A stretch of DNA of 64,000 nucleotides from JAHDFB01 sp965658745 (GCA_965658745.1 CBFHTK010000001.1:486934-550933); one strand, 5' to 3'. Counted from the first letter of the stretch, positions 17,794 to 27,159 are shown. A program made the numbers and translations. Notes: generated by a model from the letters alone, not told the origin.

Positions 17794-19572
17794 ATGGAAT
17801 CTATCCGCAATATCGCTATTATAGCACACGTTGACCACGGTAAAACAACGCTAGTTGACAAAATAATTCAAGAGTGTCAATTAATTGATGAACGGAATCA
17901 AACTGGTGAATTAATCCTTGACAATAATGATCTTGAGCGAGAAAGAGGGATCACTATTCTATCTAAGAATGTAGCCGTTCAGTACGAGAGCGTCAAAATT
18001 AACATTCTCGACACACCAGGTCACGCCGACTTTGGAGGTGAAGTTGAACGTGTTTTGAAAATGGCTGACGGAGTACTCTTGCTAGTTGATGCTTTTGAAG
18101 GGCCAATGCCTCAGACACGTTTCGTACTTGGAAAAGCGATAGAGTTGGGATTGAAACCAATTGTTGTTGTAAATAAAGTGGATAAAGAAAACTGTAAGCC
18201 AGAGGATGTACAAGGCGACGTATTTGACTTGATGTTCAATCTAAATGCAAGTGAAGATCAACTCGACTTTGTTACAATTTACGGTTCATCAAAGCAAAAC
18301 TGGATGAGCTATGATCACAATCAAAGAACAACAAATATCCGTCCTCTTCTAGACGCTGTTGTCCAGCATATTCCCGAGGCTCCATACAACGAAGGTACAG
18401 TACAGATGCAGATTACCTCTTTAGATTTCTCTAAATTTCAAGGTAGAATTGCAATTGGAAGACTTTTACGAGGAGATTTAAAAGTTGGACAAGACTATAC
18501 TCTTTGTCAAGCTGATAATAAATTCAAAAAAATTAGGATTAAGGAGTTGTACCTATTTGAAGGATTAGGTAGAGTCTCTGTTCAAGACGTAAGAAGCGGG
18601 GATCTATGTGCTGTTGTAGGGATTGAAGATTTCGAAATTGGAGATACGATCGCAGATCTTGAAAATCCAGAGCCATTGAAGCGAATTGCTGTAGATGAAC
18701 CAACAATGAGTATGTTGTTCACAATCAATAACAGTCCCTTCTTTGGAAAGGAAGGGAAATTTGTAACAAGTAGACACTTACGGGAGCGTTTATTCAAAGA
18801 AACAGAAAAGAATCTAGCTCTACGTGTTGAGGAAACTGACACTGAAGATAAGTTTAACGTTTTTGGTAGAGGTATTCTGCACTTATCTGTACTTATTGAA
18901 ACAATGAGAAGAGAGCAATATGAACTTCAAGTGGGAAAACCTGAAGTACTATTCAAAGAAGTGGATGGCATAAAGTGTGAACCTATTGAGGCTTTGGTCA
19001 TAGATGTACCTGAAGATTATTCTGGAAAAGTAATAGAATTAGTAACTCAACGTAAAGGAATGTTGAGCGTAATGGAGCCAAAAGGAGATGTACAACATCT
19101 TGAATTTGATATCCCTTCAAGAGGTCTTATTGGATTAAGAAATAATATACTTACTGCTTCTGCAGGTACTGCTGTCATGACGCATCGTTTCTCAAAGTAT
19201 GAACCATTTAAAGGTGACATACCTTCTAGGAATAAAGGATCATTAGTTTCAATGGAACAAGGTCAAGCTTTGGCATATGCGCTTGATCGTCTTCAAGATC
19301 GAGGCAAGTTCTTTATTGAACCTGGAGATATAGTCTATAAAGGACAGGTAATTGGAGAGCATACAAGAGAAAACGATATTGAGCTAAACGTCATAAAAGG
19401 TAAGAAATTAAGTAACATGCGTTCATCTGGTAATGATGACAGTGCGAAACTTGCACCGAAAATTGAATTCTCTTTGGAAGAGTCTATGGAATATATCAAA
19501 GACGATGAATATTTAGAGGTAACTCCTGCCAATCTTAGAATGAGAAAGATTGATCTAAAGAAAAAGCTTTAG
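17794..19572 (+). CDS. typA: Translational GTPase TypA/BipA
   Basis: 592 residues. TypA is a ribosome-associated GTPase of the elongation-factor family needed for ribosome assembly and stress growth. The G domain starts at residue 4 and carries AHVDHGKTTL (G1), ERERGITI (G2), DTPGHADFGGEVERVL (G3) and NKVDK (G4). The EF-G-like domains follow, with 'GRGILHLSVLIETMRRE' in domain III and 'MEPKGDVQHLEFDIPSRGL' in domain V, and the specific C-terminal domain ends 'RMRKIDLKKKL'. Length is close to that of the family, so the protein is complete. Its divergent neighbour is the small gene ahead of the helicase. Confidence 0.97.
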   Translation: MESIRNIAIIAHVDHGKTTLVDKIIQECQLIDERNQTGELILDNNDLERERGITILSKNVAVQYESVKINILDTPGHADFGGEVERVLKMADGVLLLVDAFEGPMPQTRFVLGKAIELGLKPIVVVNKVDKENCKPEDVQGDVFDLMFNLNASEDQLDFVTIYGSSKQNWMSYDHNQRTTNIRPLLDAVVQHIPEAPYNEGTVQMQITSLDFSKFQGRIAIGRLLRGDLKVGQDYTLCQADNKFKKIRIKELYLFEGLGRVSVQDVRSGDLCAVVGIEDFEIGDTIADLENPEPLKRIAVDEPTMSMLFTINNSPFFGKEGKFVTSRHLRERLFKETEKNLALRVEETDTEDKFNVFGRGILHLSVLIETMRREQYELQVGKPEVLFKEVDGIKCEPIEALVIDVPEDYSGKVIELVTQRKGMLSVMEPKGDVQHLEFDIPSRGLIGLRNNILTASAGTAVMTHRFSKYEPFKGDIPSRNKGSLVSMEQGQALAYALDRLQDRGKFFIEPGDIVYKGQVIGEHTRENDIELNVIKGKKLSNMRSSGNDDSAKLAPKIEFSLEESMEYIKDDEYLEVTPANLRMRKIDLKKKL

Positions 19573-19582
19573 ACAATTTTTG

Positions 19583-19590
19583 TACTTTTA
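19583..19590 (+). promoter_or_regulatory. Candidate -7 element TACTTTTA abutting the next gene
   Basis: TACTTTTA lies between typA and the next gene and ends 5 nt before the ATG at 19596. It overlaps an earlier ATG at 19590, which argues for the later start if this promoter is used. The last base is A instead of G and no -33 box is clear. Confidence 0.35.
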
Positions 19591-19595
19591 TGTGC

Positions 19596-20795
19596 ATGAA
19601 ATATGCCATAATTAGAGAAGATAAAAATCCACCAGATTCTAGAGTGGTATTAACTCCAAGCCAAGTTAAGCAACTGCTTGATCAAGAGTACGACATTGTA
19701 GTACAACGCTCAAGGAATCGTTGTTTCCCTGACTCAGCTTATGAGGCTTTGGGAATACCTATGGTCGATGATATATCAGATCGTGATGTTCTCATTGGAG
19801 TTAAAGAGGTTCCCAAAGAAAATATCTTGCCGGGAAAGACTTATTTCATGTTCTCTCATACCATAAAAGAGCAGCCATATAATCAAGGATTATTACGCAG
19901 AATTATCGCCAAAAAGTCGAGTTTAATCGATTATGAAATGCTAACGAATCAGAGAGGTGCCAGAGTAATTGCATTTGGGAAATTTGCGGGTATGGTAGGT
20001 GCTCATAATGCAATGCATACGTACGGAAAAAGAACTGGAGAATTTGATCTACCTCGTATGCATACTATTGATGACTACAAGGCAGCTAAAGAGGTATATA
20101 AGACAATAAAATTTCCACCGGTTAAGATCGTTCTTACGGGCACTGGTCGAGTTAGTGGGGGTGCAGCTCTTGTACTCAGTGATATGGGGATTAGAAAAGT
20201 TACTCCTCTTGACTTTTTGGAGGAAAGTTATGACGAAGCAGTTTATTCTCAACTTACAGCATTTTATTACGTAAAAAGAAAGGACGGTAGTGTTTTTGAA
20301 AAAGTAGAAGATTTCTACAATAATCCGACTGACTTTGAGTCTGAATTTGAACACTATACACATGCAGCAGACATCATGATCAATGGAATCTACTGGGATC
20401 CGCAAGCGCCTGCTTTCTTTACCGCTGATCAGATGAAACAAGAAGCTTTCAACATCAAAGTAATAGCAGATGTAACTTGTGATATAGCACCAGAATCAAG
20501 TATACCGAGCACCTTGAAGGCTTCAACAATCAAAGATCCAATTTTTGGTTACAACCCAAAAACAAAGAAAGAGGATAAGCCTTTTCAAGAGGATGTTGTG
20601 GATATGATGACGATTGACAACCTTCCAAATGAACTACCAAAAGATGCTTCGGAAGCTTTTGGCAGCATGTTTATTGAACATGTTTTACCAGAACTATCGA
20701 AAAATGAGAGTGAAATGGTAGAAAAGGCAACCATCGTTAATAAAGGTAGGCTTGGAAAACATTTTAAGTACTTAAAGGATTATGCTGGCGTTTAG
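19596..20795 (+). CDS. Saccharopine dehydrogenase (L-lysine-forming)-like / AlaDH-PNT family oxidoreductase
   Basis: 399 residues from the ATG at 19596; a second ATG six bases upstream is in frame. The N-terminus (MKYAIIREDKNPPDSRVVLT) and 'DVLIGVKEVPKENILPGKTYFMFSHT' match the alanine dehydrogenase/transhydrogenase fold, in the branch of fungal LYS1 and of the N-terminal half of animal aminoadipic semialdehyde synthase. The Rossmann loop is VLTGTGRVSGGAALVLSDMG near residue 176, and 'VIADVTCDIAPESSIP' follows. Family knowledge suggests NAD-dependent cleavage of saccharopine to lysine and 2-oxoglutarate, but the true substrate in Bacteroidota is unproven. It follows typA by about 20 bases. 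Confidence 0.75.
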   Translation: MKYAIIREDKNPPDSRVVLTPSQVKQLLDQEYDIVVQRSRNRCFPDSAYEALGIPMVDDISDRDVLIGVKEVPKENILPGKTYFMFSHTIKEQPYNQGLLRRIIAKKSSLIDYEMLTNQRGARVIAFGKFAGMVGAHNAMHTYGKRTGEFDLPRMHTIDDYKAAKEVYKTIKFPPVKIVLTGTGRVSGGAALVLSDMGIRKVTPLDFLEESYDEAVYSQLTAFYYVKRKDGSVFEKVEDFYNNPTDFESEFEHYTHAADIMINGIYWDPQAPAFFTADQMKQEAFNIKVIADVTCDIAPESSIPSTLKASTIKDPIFGYNPKTKKEDKPFQEDVVDMMTIDNLPNELPKDASEAFGSMFIEHVLPELSKNESEMVEKATIVNKGRLGKHFKYLKDYAGV

Positions 20796-20820
20796 GATTC
20801 CAAGCACTTCATTATTAGTT

Positions 20821-21138
20821 TTACATCAAACCTAAGATCTTAGCATATTTAAGCATTTCCGACTGGTTGGATATTTTTAGTTTTCCCGTCAATAAAGCCA
20901 TCATTGGATTTAGATCCTTTTTAATTAGTTTCCCTAAGTTTTCGGCAGTAGATTTTACCACGCAAGTAGGCTCTCCTTCTAGACCTTCTTTGGCTGTTAA
21001 TACTCCATCCTCAATAGCCATTGTCACCTCTCCTCCTTCATCTCCAGAAAGTATAAAGTGAAATCGCGTATTGTGTCCTTCGAGAACGTCCTTATTACTC
21101 TTCTCTGGCAGTGCCAGTAAAAATTCTTTTGCATTCAT
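20821..21138 (-). CDS. SCP2 sterol-carrier-domain protein
   Basis: 105 residues, a single SCP2-type lipid-binding domain. The pattern 'RFHFILSGDEGGEVTMAIEDG' with 'CVVKSTAENLGKLIKKDLNPMMALLTGKLKI' and a final 'MLKYAKILGLM' is typical of this fold. Bacterial SCP2 proteins bind hydrophobic ligands such as fatty acyl groups. The gene starts six bases after the OmpA-family gene and follows the CoA-transferase genes on the same strand, so all may be one operon with a lipid or ketone-body theme, which is inference. Confidence 0.85.
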   Translation of the reverse strand: MNAKEFLLALPEKSNKDVLEGHNTRFHFILSGDEGGEVTMAIEDGVLTAKEGLEGEPTCVVKSTAENLGKLIKKDLNPMMALLTGKLKISNQSEMLKYAKILGLM

Positions 21139-21144
21139 TTTTTC

Positions 21145-22854
21145 TTATTTTAATCTACGGCCATTTTCAAATTGAACAACATACGCTCCAGGATATATGA
21201 GCGAAGCTGTTTTTGAAACAAAATCATCGGCTTCATCTTGGGTTGTAAAGTCTCCAATCATGTATAACATTGATCCTGAACTCGCTTTATACTCTACTAA
21301 GTCTTCATGCTTTTTGTAAATTTCATGATCAGTGGAAATGGGATCTTTACTAAATTGGATGACGACTTTATAGCCAGTATAATCACCTAGTTTATATCTT
21401 TCTGCTTGTGCTTTTTTCATTTCATTATATCTCCTTCTCTGCTCTGCCACAGATCCTTTAACTGTAGAGTTTTCTACTTGGGGCATTTGCTTCTGGCGTA
21501 TTACCTTGGCAGGAAGCTCGTTATCAACGTTCAAGTCTCCCGTTTTATCGCTACTTGGCCTACTATTAAGCTTTATCGCCGTCTTTTCCACCACTTCTTC
21601 TATCTTCTGATTCTTTTCTTGATCTGTTTGCTCACCAACAACTTGCATTTCACTGTCCGAAACAGGGCTTTCACTATTTGCTAATCCCCTGACACCTGCA
21701 GTTTTTTCGACTTTCGTCTCCATTTCTCCCTCAAGCACAGACCTCATAAACTCTTCTTCAAGCCTGATTTCGGCTAAAGTCTTTTGAATTCGATCTTTAT
21801 TAGTGATATTCAACACTGTGATTTCAGTTCTGCGATTCTGTTGGTGTTCTTCTTCCGAACACTCTACCCCATCAGTACAATCATTGACCAATGCTGTTTC
21901 TCCGTAACCTGCTGCAATGATTGAATTTCTGGGAATATCAAGACGATTTACCAAGTAATCAACTGCTGTTTTCGCTCTAGCTTCTGAAAGCTTTTGATTG
22001 TCAGAAGTTGTTCCGCGAGAATCTGTATGAGAGCCAAGTTCAACTGACACATGGGGATTATCTTTCAGCGCTGTCGCTAGACCTTTTAGTGCTTTCTTTG
22101 CCTCTGGTCGTAGATTTGATTTGGCATAGTCGTAATAAATATTCTTTACCTCAAAAGTCTTTCCTGAAAAGAGTGGCACTAATTCTACATTCGCCAATAG
22201 AACGCCCATCTCGTTTCCTTCAGTCAGATTATCAACGACGCCAGGTTGAACACTCCCTACCCCTTCAAAACACAAAATGCACCCTTCAACATCGACATAT
22301 GCCTCCATTCTTTTTGTGAAGAACCCCTCTTTCCTGATCATCAAGGTATAGTGGTTCCCCTTGTCAAAATGCACATCGAACTCGAGGTTAGGGTGATCTT
22401 TCAGATTTAGAATTTCCTTCTTCGTGGTGTTGTTATATACTTCAATCCAGGCTCCTCTGATTGCATCAACAGGAATATCATCGCTATCTCTTGTTGGAGC
22501 TAAGGTAACTTCAAAATCATAGCCAGGTTCGCGTTCCATTTGTATCTTCACGAACTGCTTCTTTCCTGTCTCTACGTTTTTGGTTGTAAATTCTAGGCTT
22601 TGAGTTCTAAATAGTTGCTTTTTGGCGAAAGCCACATAATTCTGGTCTCTTGGCAAATCGATTTCAAAGTAACCTTCACTATTGCTGTAGATCTTTCCAA
22701 CTTCTTTACCAGAAGTTTTGTTTGTAATCGAAACTAACACCTGATTAAGGTATCCTCTATTTCCAGTTTCAAATACGTATCCGTTGACAGTGACACTTTG
22801 AGCATTGAGGCTTACGCCCAAAATACAAAAAAGAATGAAAAAGCGGTATTTCAT
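21145..22854 (-). CDS. OmpA-family protein with carboxypeptidase-regulatory-like and SPOR-like domains
   Basis: 569 residues from the ATG at 22854, which starts a signal peptide (MKYRFFILFCILGVSLNAQS). An upstream in-frame ATG at 22938 would bury the signal peptide and is rejected. Residues 20-110 form a carboxypeptidase-regulatory-like beta domain (VNGYVFETGNRGYLNQVLVS). An OmpA peptidoglycan-binding domain follows (about 245-360: 'YYDYAKSNLRPEAKKAL', VELGSHTDSRGT, RRTEITVL). After a charged linker the last 80 residues look SPOR-like ('GYKVVIQFSKD', 'MLYMIGDFTTQDEAD', 'GAYVVQFENGRRL'). Two cell-wall-binding modules in one periplasmic protein suggest a structural or T9SS-associated role. Confidence 0.82.
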   Translation of the reverse strand: MKYRFFILFCILGVSLNAQSVTVNGYVFETGNRGYLNQVLVSITNKTSGKEVGKIYSNSEGYFEIDLPRDQNYVAFAKKQLFRTQSLEFTTKNVETGKKQFVKIQMEREPGYDFEVTLAPTRDSDDIPVDAIRGAWIEVYNNTTKKEILNLKDHPNLEFDVHFDKGNHYTLMIRKEGFFTKRMEAYVDVEGCILCFEGVGSVQPGVVDNLTEGNEMGVLLANVELVPLFSGKTFEVKNIYYDYAKSNLRPEAKKALKGLATALKDNPHVSVELGSHTDSRGTTSDNQKLSEARAKTAVDYLVNRLDIPRNSIIAAGYGETALVNDCTDGVECSEEEHQQNRRTEITVLNITNKDRIQKTLAEIRLEEEFMRSVLEGEMETKVEKTAGVRGLANSESPVSDSEMQVVGEQTDQEKNQKIEEVVEKTAIKLNSRPSSDKTGDLNVDNELPAKVIRQKQMPQVENSTVKGSVAEQRRRYNEMKKAQAERYKLGDYTGYKVVIQFSKDPISTDHEIYKKHEDLVEYKASSGSMLYMIGDFTTQDEADDFVSKTASLIYPGAYVVQFENGRRLK

Positions 22855-22943
22855 GAATTTGTCTTTAAATATTTTTTGAATAGGGCTGCTCGTAACATTT
22901 ACGTGCTTATTACAAAAATCAAAATGACATAGTTCCACAAGAA

Positions 22944-23606
22944 TTAATCGTCAATTTCCATTTCTTTAACATCGTCAGAAACAACTAAACTACCAGCAGT
23001 AGATTGTCGAATCTCATCGATAGTGACTCCAGGTGCAATTTCTAACAAATGAAATGCACCTTCCTTGATTTCAAAGTAACCCAAATTTGTCATGACTTTT
23101 CTGATGCACGCTTTTCCAGTGAGCGGCAGAGTACAGCTAGGAAGTAGCTTTGAATGTCCTGCTCTATTGGTATGCATCATAGCAACAATGATATTGTCAG
23201 CTCCCGCAACTAGATCCATCGCTCCTCCCATTCCTTTAACCATTTTGCCTGGGATTTTCCAATTTGCAATGTCTCCATCTTGAGAAACTTCCATAGCCCC
23301 TAAAACCGTTAGGTCTACCCTTCCACTTCTTATCATAGCGAAACTCATAGCTGAATCAAAAAGTGATGAACCAGCAAGAGTAGTTACCGTTTGTTTTCCT
23401 GCATTAATCAAGTCAGCATCTACCTCCTCCTCGGTAGGAAATGGGCCCATACCTAACAATCCATTCTCTGATTGCAGCACAACTTGAATCCCCTCGGGAA
23501 TATAGTTTGCAATCAGCGTGGGAATACCGATTCCCAAATTAACATAGTATCCATCTTGAAGCTCTTTTGCAATTCTTTTTGCAATACCGTATTTATCCAA
23601 TCCCAT
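22944..23606 (-). CDS. scoB: 3-oxoacid CoA-transferase subunit B
   Basis: 220 residues. With subunit A it moves CoA between succinyl-CoA and acetoacetate (ketone-body use or butyrate-type metabolism). The catalytic glutamate lies in the SENG motif (VVLQSENGLLGMGPF), and 'NLGIGIPTLIANYIP' near the start and 'GGAMDLVAGADNIIVAMMHT' are family motifs. Subunit A is 44 bases upstream on the same strand, giving the usual A-B gene order. Acetyl- or propionyl-specific relatives cannot be excluded from sequence alone. Confidence 0.93.
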   Translation of the reverse strand: MGLDKYGIAKRIAKELQDGYYVNLGIGIPTLIANYIPEGIQVVLQSENGLLGMGPFPTEEEVDADLINAGKQTVTTLAGSSLFDSAMSFAMIRSGRVDLTVLGAMEVSQDGDIANWKIPGKMVKGMGGAMDLVAGADNIIVAMMHTNRAGHSKLLPSCTLPLTGKACIRKVMTNLGYFEIKEGAFHLLEIAPGVTIDEIRQSTAGSLVVSDDVKEMEIDD

Positions 23607-23650
23607 TACTAATCAATTTGTCTTTTTCTTAAGTAAAATTTTGATCAAGG

Positions 23651-24343
23651 CTACGAACGCACAGTTCTTTGCTCAATTCGCTTTTCGTAATCTACGCCTT
23701 GAAAAATGCGATTCACAAAAATGCCGGGTACATGTATAAAGTTGGGATCTAAACTACCAGCTGGAACTAACTCTTCAACTTCGGCAATAGTTACTTTTCC
23801 CGCCATTGCCATCATCGGATTAAAATTACGTGCTGTGCCCTTAAAAATCAAGTTTCCCGCTGTGTCTCCCTTCCATGCTTTTACCAGAGCGAAATCACTG
23901 TTGAATGACTCCTCCATTACGTACATCTTTCCATTAAATTCTCTTACCTCCTTTCCTTCTTGTACCTCAGTACCATAGCCTGCAGGTGTGAAAAAAGCTG
24001 GAATACCTGCACCAGTAGCTCTAATTCTTTCGGAAAGTGTACCTTGAGGTACTAAATCAACCTCCAATTCGCCAGATAACAATTGACGCTCAAACTCTGC
24101 ATTCTCACCGACGTAGCTTGATATCATTTTCTTGACTTGTTTACCTTGCAACATTAGTCCAATTCCGAAATCATCAACACCAGCGTTGTTACTTATACAG
24201 GTTAGACCTTTCACTCCAGATTGCACTAAAGCTTTGATACAATTCTCTGGAATTCCGCAAAGTCCAAAACCTCCAAGCATCAGAGTCATGTTGTCTGAGA
24301 TCCCTTTAATTGCAGCCTTCGCATCAGAAACTATCTTACTCAT
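23651..24343 (-). CDS. scoA: 3-oxoacid CoA-transferase subunit A
   Basis: 230 residues, the CoA-binding partner of subunit B. The N-terminal glycine-rich motif is LMLGGFGLCGIPENCI and is followed by TCISNNAGVDDFGIG. Other family stretches are 'VPQGTLSERIRATGAGIPAFFTP', 'ALVKAWKGDTAGNLIF' and 'NFNPMMAMAGKVTIAEVEELV'. The gene is the first of the pair and probably of the downstream group (scoB, OmpA-family, SCP2). The 149 bases upstream hold no clear promoter motif. Confidence 0.93.
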   Translation of the reverse strand: MSKIVSDAKAAIKGISDNMTLMLGGFGLCGIPENCIKALVQSGVKGLTCISNNAGVDDFGIGLMLQGKQVKKMISSYVGENAEFERQLLSGELEVDLVPQGTLSERIRATGAGIPAFFTPAGYGTEVQEGKEVREFNGKMYVMEESFNSDFALVKAWKGDTAGNLIFKGTARNFNPMMAMAGKVTIAEVEELVPAGSLDPNFIHVPGIFVNRIFQGVDYEKRIEQRTVRS

Positions 24344-24492
24344 ATTATGTTAATTTATTGACTTCCCAAAAATAAGTTAATTCACTCAATTAATCGATTA
24401 TTGAGGTCTTCGCATTGTAACTGATCGATACAATTATGATTGAAGATTCCTACCGTAAGCAGTTGTGATTCGCGGTAAGAGGTATCTCAGTA

Positions 24493-24990
24493 TTATTTCG
24501 TTTTACATCTGACCGATAGGCCCAATTCGAAGTTTGCAATCTCTTCCTGCTCAAATTTGTCATAGTTTGTATACGCTTCAACCACAATTTGCTTCGTTAT
24601 TCTTTCCCCAGTTGATTGAGATTCTTTAAGCATTTCAACAAACTGCATGTTATTCTTCACTACAAAATAAACATCTGAAGTAGGACGTTGTAGAAATTTG
24701 CTAGTCATATTCTTAAAAGCAAGTGAAATGTTAATCTTCTGATCTCGAGCAATAAATGCGATTGGCAAACCAGCAGCTAAGTCAGCTCCTACCGCCAAAG
24801 CACCCAAATACATACTATTCAGATGATTTCTCGTTCTTCTAGTAAGTTTTATCTTTATAACAACTCTATCACGATTGAAAGCTATTACTTTCGGACTTGC
24901 ATATCCGATCATCTTGATCTTGAACATTCCAAGCTGCCACAAGAGGAAATTCATTTTTTTTATAGAGCTTGACTCGAAATTGAAATTCAT
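24493..24990 (-). CDS. Hotdog-fold protein, DUF4442-like
   Basis: 165 residues with no signal peptide. 'TRRTRNHLNSMYLGALAVGADLAAGLPIAFI' resembles the central helix and first strands of DUF4442/thioesterase-like hotdog proteins, in which the N-x-x-x-x-x-H-type region lines the active site. 'INISLAFKNMTSKFLQRPTSDVYF' fits the later strands. The family is thought to act on acyl-CoA or acyl-ACP thioesters, though few members are characterised. It lies upstream of the CoA-transferase genes in the same direction, 150 bases apart, compatible with acyl metabolism. Confidence 0.7.
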   Translation of the reverse strand: MNFNFESSSIKKMNFLLWQLGMFKIKMIGYASPKVIAFNRDRVVIKIKLTRRTRNHLNSMYLGALAVGADLAAGLPIAFIARDQKINISLAFKNMTSKFLQRPTSDVYFVVKNNMQFVEMLKESQSTGERITKQIVVEAYTNYDKFEQEEIANFELGLSVRCKTK

Positions 24991-25182
24991 GTATATTACA
25001 TTATATTTATGTGTAGTACAAACAATATTATATAAATAAACCTAGTGACGCAGAATTTACTTTAATAATTAGGCAATAATTATCGTATAGATCACATTTA
25101 ATTTCTCGCCAATCCATTTTTTTATTGGATCAAGGCAACGGATCTAAGACATAGTTACTCTTGTTAATGTAAACACTGCCAT

Positions 25183-25740
25183 ATGCTTTTAAAAGCCCAC
25201 AGTTTGACTGAAAAACAACTCATGCAGGGTTGCGTTGACCGAGACCCAAAATGTCAAAAAGGTGTTTTTGATCGTTACGGATCAAAGATGCTAGCTGTTG
25301 TAAGAAGGTATGCCCGTCATGAAATGGAAGCAGAAGATATGCTCCAAGATGGTTTTGTTAAAGTGTTCAAGTACATAGACACCTTTGGAAACAGAGGGTC
25401 TTTTGAAGGCTGGATCAGAAGAATTATGATCAACACAGCCCTCAAACATTGCAGTAAAGTTGCTTTTAAAAAAGAATCAATTGGTGTTGAAAAGCTCCCT
25501 GAGAATTCCACTGACCCAGCAATATTCTCAAAGTTAGGAATTGATGAATTGATGAAATTAGTTCAAGACCTTCCAGATGGTTATCGAATCGTATTTAATT
25601 TATATGCAGTTGAAGGTTATAGTCATAAAGAAATAGCTGATCTTCTAAATATAGGGGAAAGCACTTCGCGCTCACAACTTGTGAAAGCAAGAAGAATATT
25701 ACAACAACGCGTTGAAGAATTGGCGAAAATAGCGGTATGA
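25183..25740 (+). CDS. ECF-type RNA polymerase sigma factor
   Basis: 185 residues. Region 2 (about 25-95) shows 'FDRYGSKMLAVVRRYARHEMEAEDMLQDGFVKVFKYID', with the acidic DML/QD core that binds RNA polymerase, and 'GSFEGWIRRIMINTALKH'. Region 4 (about 130-180) has LPDGYRIVFNLYAVEGYSHKEIADLL and the helix-turn-helix GESTSRSQLVKARRIL for the -35 box. ECF factors redirect RNA polymerase in response to envelope or nutrient signals and are held by anti-sigma factors. The next gene overlaps by 4 bases (ATGA), marking tight coupling to a membrane protein that could be the regulator. Confidence 0.93.
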   Translation: MLLKAHSLTEKQLMQGCVDRDPKCQKGVFDRYGSKMLAVVRRYARHEMEAEDMLQDGFVKVFKYIDTFGNRGSFEGWIRRIMINTALKHCSKVAFKKESIGVEKLPENSTDPAIFSKLGIDELMKLVQDLPDGYRIVFNLYAVEGYSHKEIADLLNIGESTSRSQLVKARRILQQRVEELAKIAV

Positions 25741-27113
25741 GTGATTTCGATGACATTTTCAAAAAAGGACTTCACGATCACAAAGTAGATGTTCCTGACG
25801 ATTTATGGTCTCGTATTGACCAGGAAGTCAATCCAAAAAAAAAGTTTCGAAAAGAATTCGTGCTATTGGCGATTGGGTTTCTAGTCTTTAGTACTCTTGG
25901 AATTTGGTCTATGTCAACTGACCAGGGTAAAGAAATTCAACAAACTAAATTTTCGGAATCTTCAAAAATACTGGCCGCACCTGATTCAGATGACGCTTTA
26001 CGTGATTATCTCACTGCAAAAAATGATGGAAGAGAATTAAGTAGTGAGGAAATAAAAAGAATTTCAGATAGTGAAAACTCTGAATCAACAGAAGTAATAG
26101 AGGATGGTGTAAGAAAAACAATTAGCACGCACAGTAAGATAGTTCAAGATAAGGCAAAGCTATACTCTGAATCATACTCGTCAGTTTCATTATACAAATC
26201 TGACAACACTAGTTCCTTTCCCGTAAAGGAAGAGATTAAGCCTGTTCAAGTTTCTGAACTTGATACTAAATCAAGTAGTTTTCGAAACCTTGAGCGGAAA
26301 CTAATCCTTCCAGATATAAATTGGACACTGAATGTGTTGCCTGACTATGACAAACGATGTCCTAAATTTGGTAAAAGAAATACTGGATATTTTAGTGTGG
26401 AGGCATATCACTCTTCTGATATGATTATGAAAGCACTGATAGCAAAAAGTAGTGAAGACGAAAATTATGCTACTGCAAGAATGGAAACTGAAAGTCAACT
26501 ATATTCTTTTTCGAATGGTATAGGTGTAACATGGCATCACATAGATGGAATTGGAATTGGATTAGGCATTGAGCGCAGCCAGATAAATGAATTGTTCAGT
26601 TTTGTGGAACAAGATGCAAGAGAGGTAAGAGTGCTGATCACACTCGATACACTTTTCAATACAGATGGAACCTTCACTACTTCAATTGATACAACAAGGA
26701 TTGAAGTTCAAGGAGTCAAAAAGAACTATGTTACAAATCAATATACTTCTATTGATCTGCCAATTTCTCTGTCTTACAGATGGGATAGAAAAAGATGGGG
26801 TATAGGAGTTAGAGGAGCTGTCTACTTAAATCTACTATTCAATCAGAAAGGTCGAGTTTTAGGTATAAACGGTAAGCCAGCTTGGATTACAGAAGGTAAT
26901 GATAATGAGTTGGACGCCTATCGCGCCAAAAGTGGCTTAAAATTTGATGGTTCGATAGATGTAACTTATCATTTGACACATATGTGGGATGTTTATATGC
27001 AACCATATTTTAGATACAATGGAAATACTTATACCCGAGACAATTATCAATTGGATCATTTTATAAATACAATGGGTGTAAGAGCAGGAATAAGGTACAA
27101 CTTTGGATTTTAG
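25737..27113 (+). CDS. Membrane protein: ECF-linked cytoplasmic motif, one TM helix and C-terminal beta-barrel-like domain
   Basis: 458 residues. The N-terminal 38 residues (DDIFKKGLHDHKVDVPDDLW, SRIDQEV) are cytoplasmic-like and match the short motif found on proteins paired with ECF sigma factors in Bacteroidota, then come a basic patch (KKKFRKE) and one membrane helix (about 42-60). A polar, Ser/Glu-rich region (about 60-190) leads to a C-terminal half with alternating aromatic strands ('SIDLPISLSYRWDRKRWGIGVRGAVYLNLLF') ending in RAGIRYNFGF, with the terminal Phe typical of outer-membrane barrels. I infer an anti-sigma-like role through the N-terminus. It shares 4 bases with the sigma-factor gene. 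It could also be a structural barrel protein. Confidence 0.72.
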   Translation: MSDFDDIFKKGLHDHKVDVPDDLWSRIDQEVNPKKKFRKEFVLLAIGFLVFSTLGIWSMSTDQGKEIQQTKFSESSKILAAPDSDDALRDYLTAKNDGRELSSEEIKRISDSENSESTEVIEDGVRKTISTHSKIVQDKAKLYSESYSSVSLYKSDNTSSFPVKEEIKPVQVSELDTKSSSFRNLERKLILPDINWTLNVLPDYDKRCPKFGKRNTGYFSVEAYHSSDMIMKALIAKSSEDENYATARMETESQLYSFSNGIGVTWHHIDGIGIGLGIERSQINELFSFVEQDAREVRVLITLDTLFNTDGTFTTSIDTTRIEVQGVKKNYVTNQYTSIDLPISLSYRWDRKRWGIGVRGAVYLNLLFNQKGRVLGINGKPAWITEGNDNELDAYRAKSGLKFDGSIDVTYHLTHMWDVYMQPYFRYNGNTYTRDNYQLDHFINTMGVRAGIRYNFGF

Positions 27114-27159
27114 AAGAACAGTTCTAGGCAGGGTACTAACGGCATAGAATTGAAGAATT

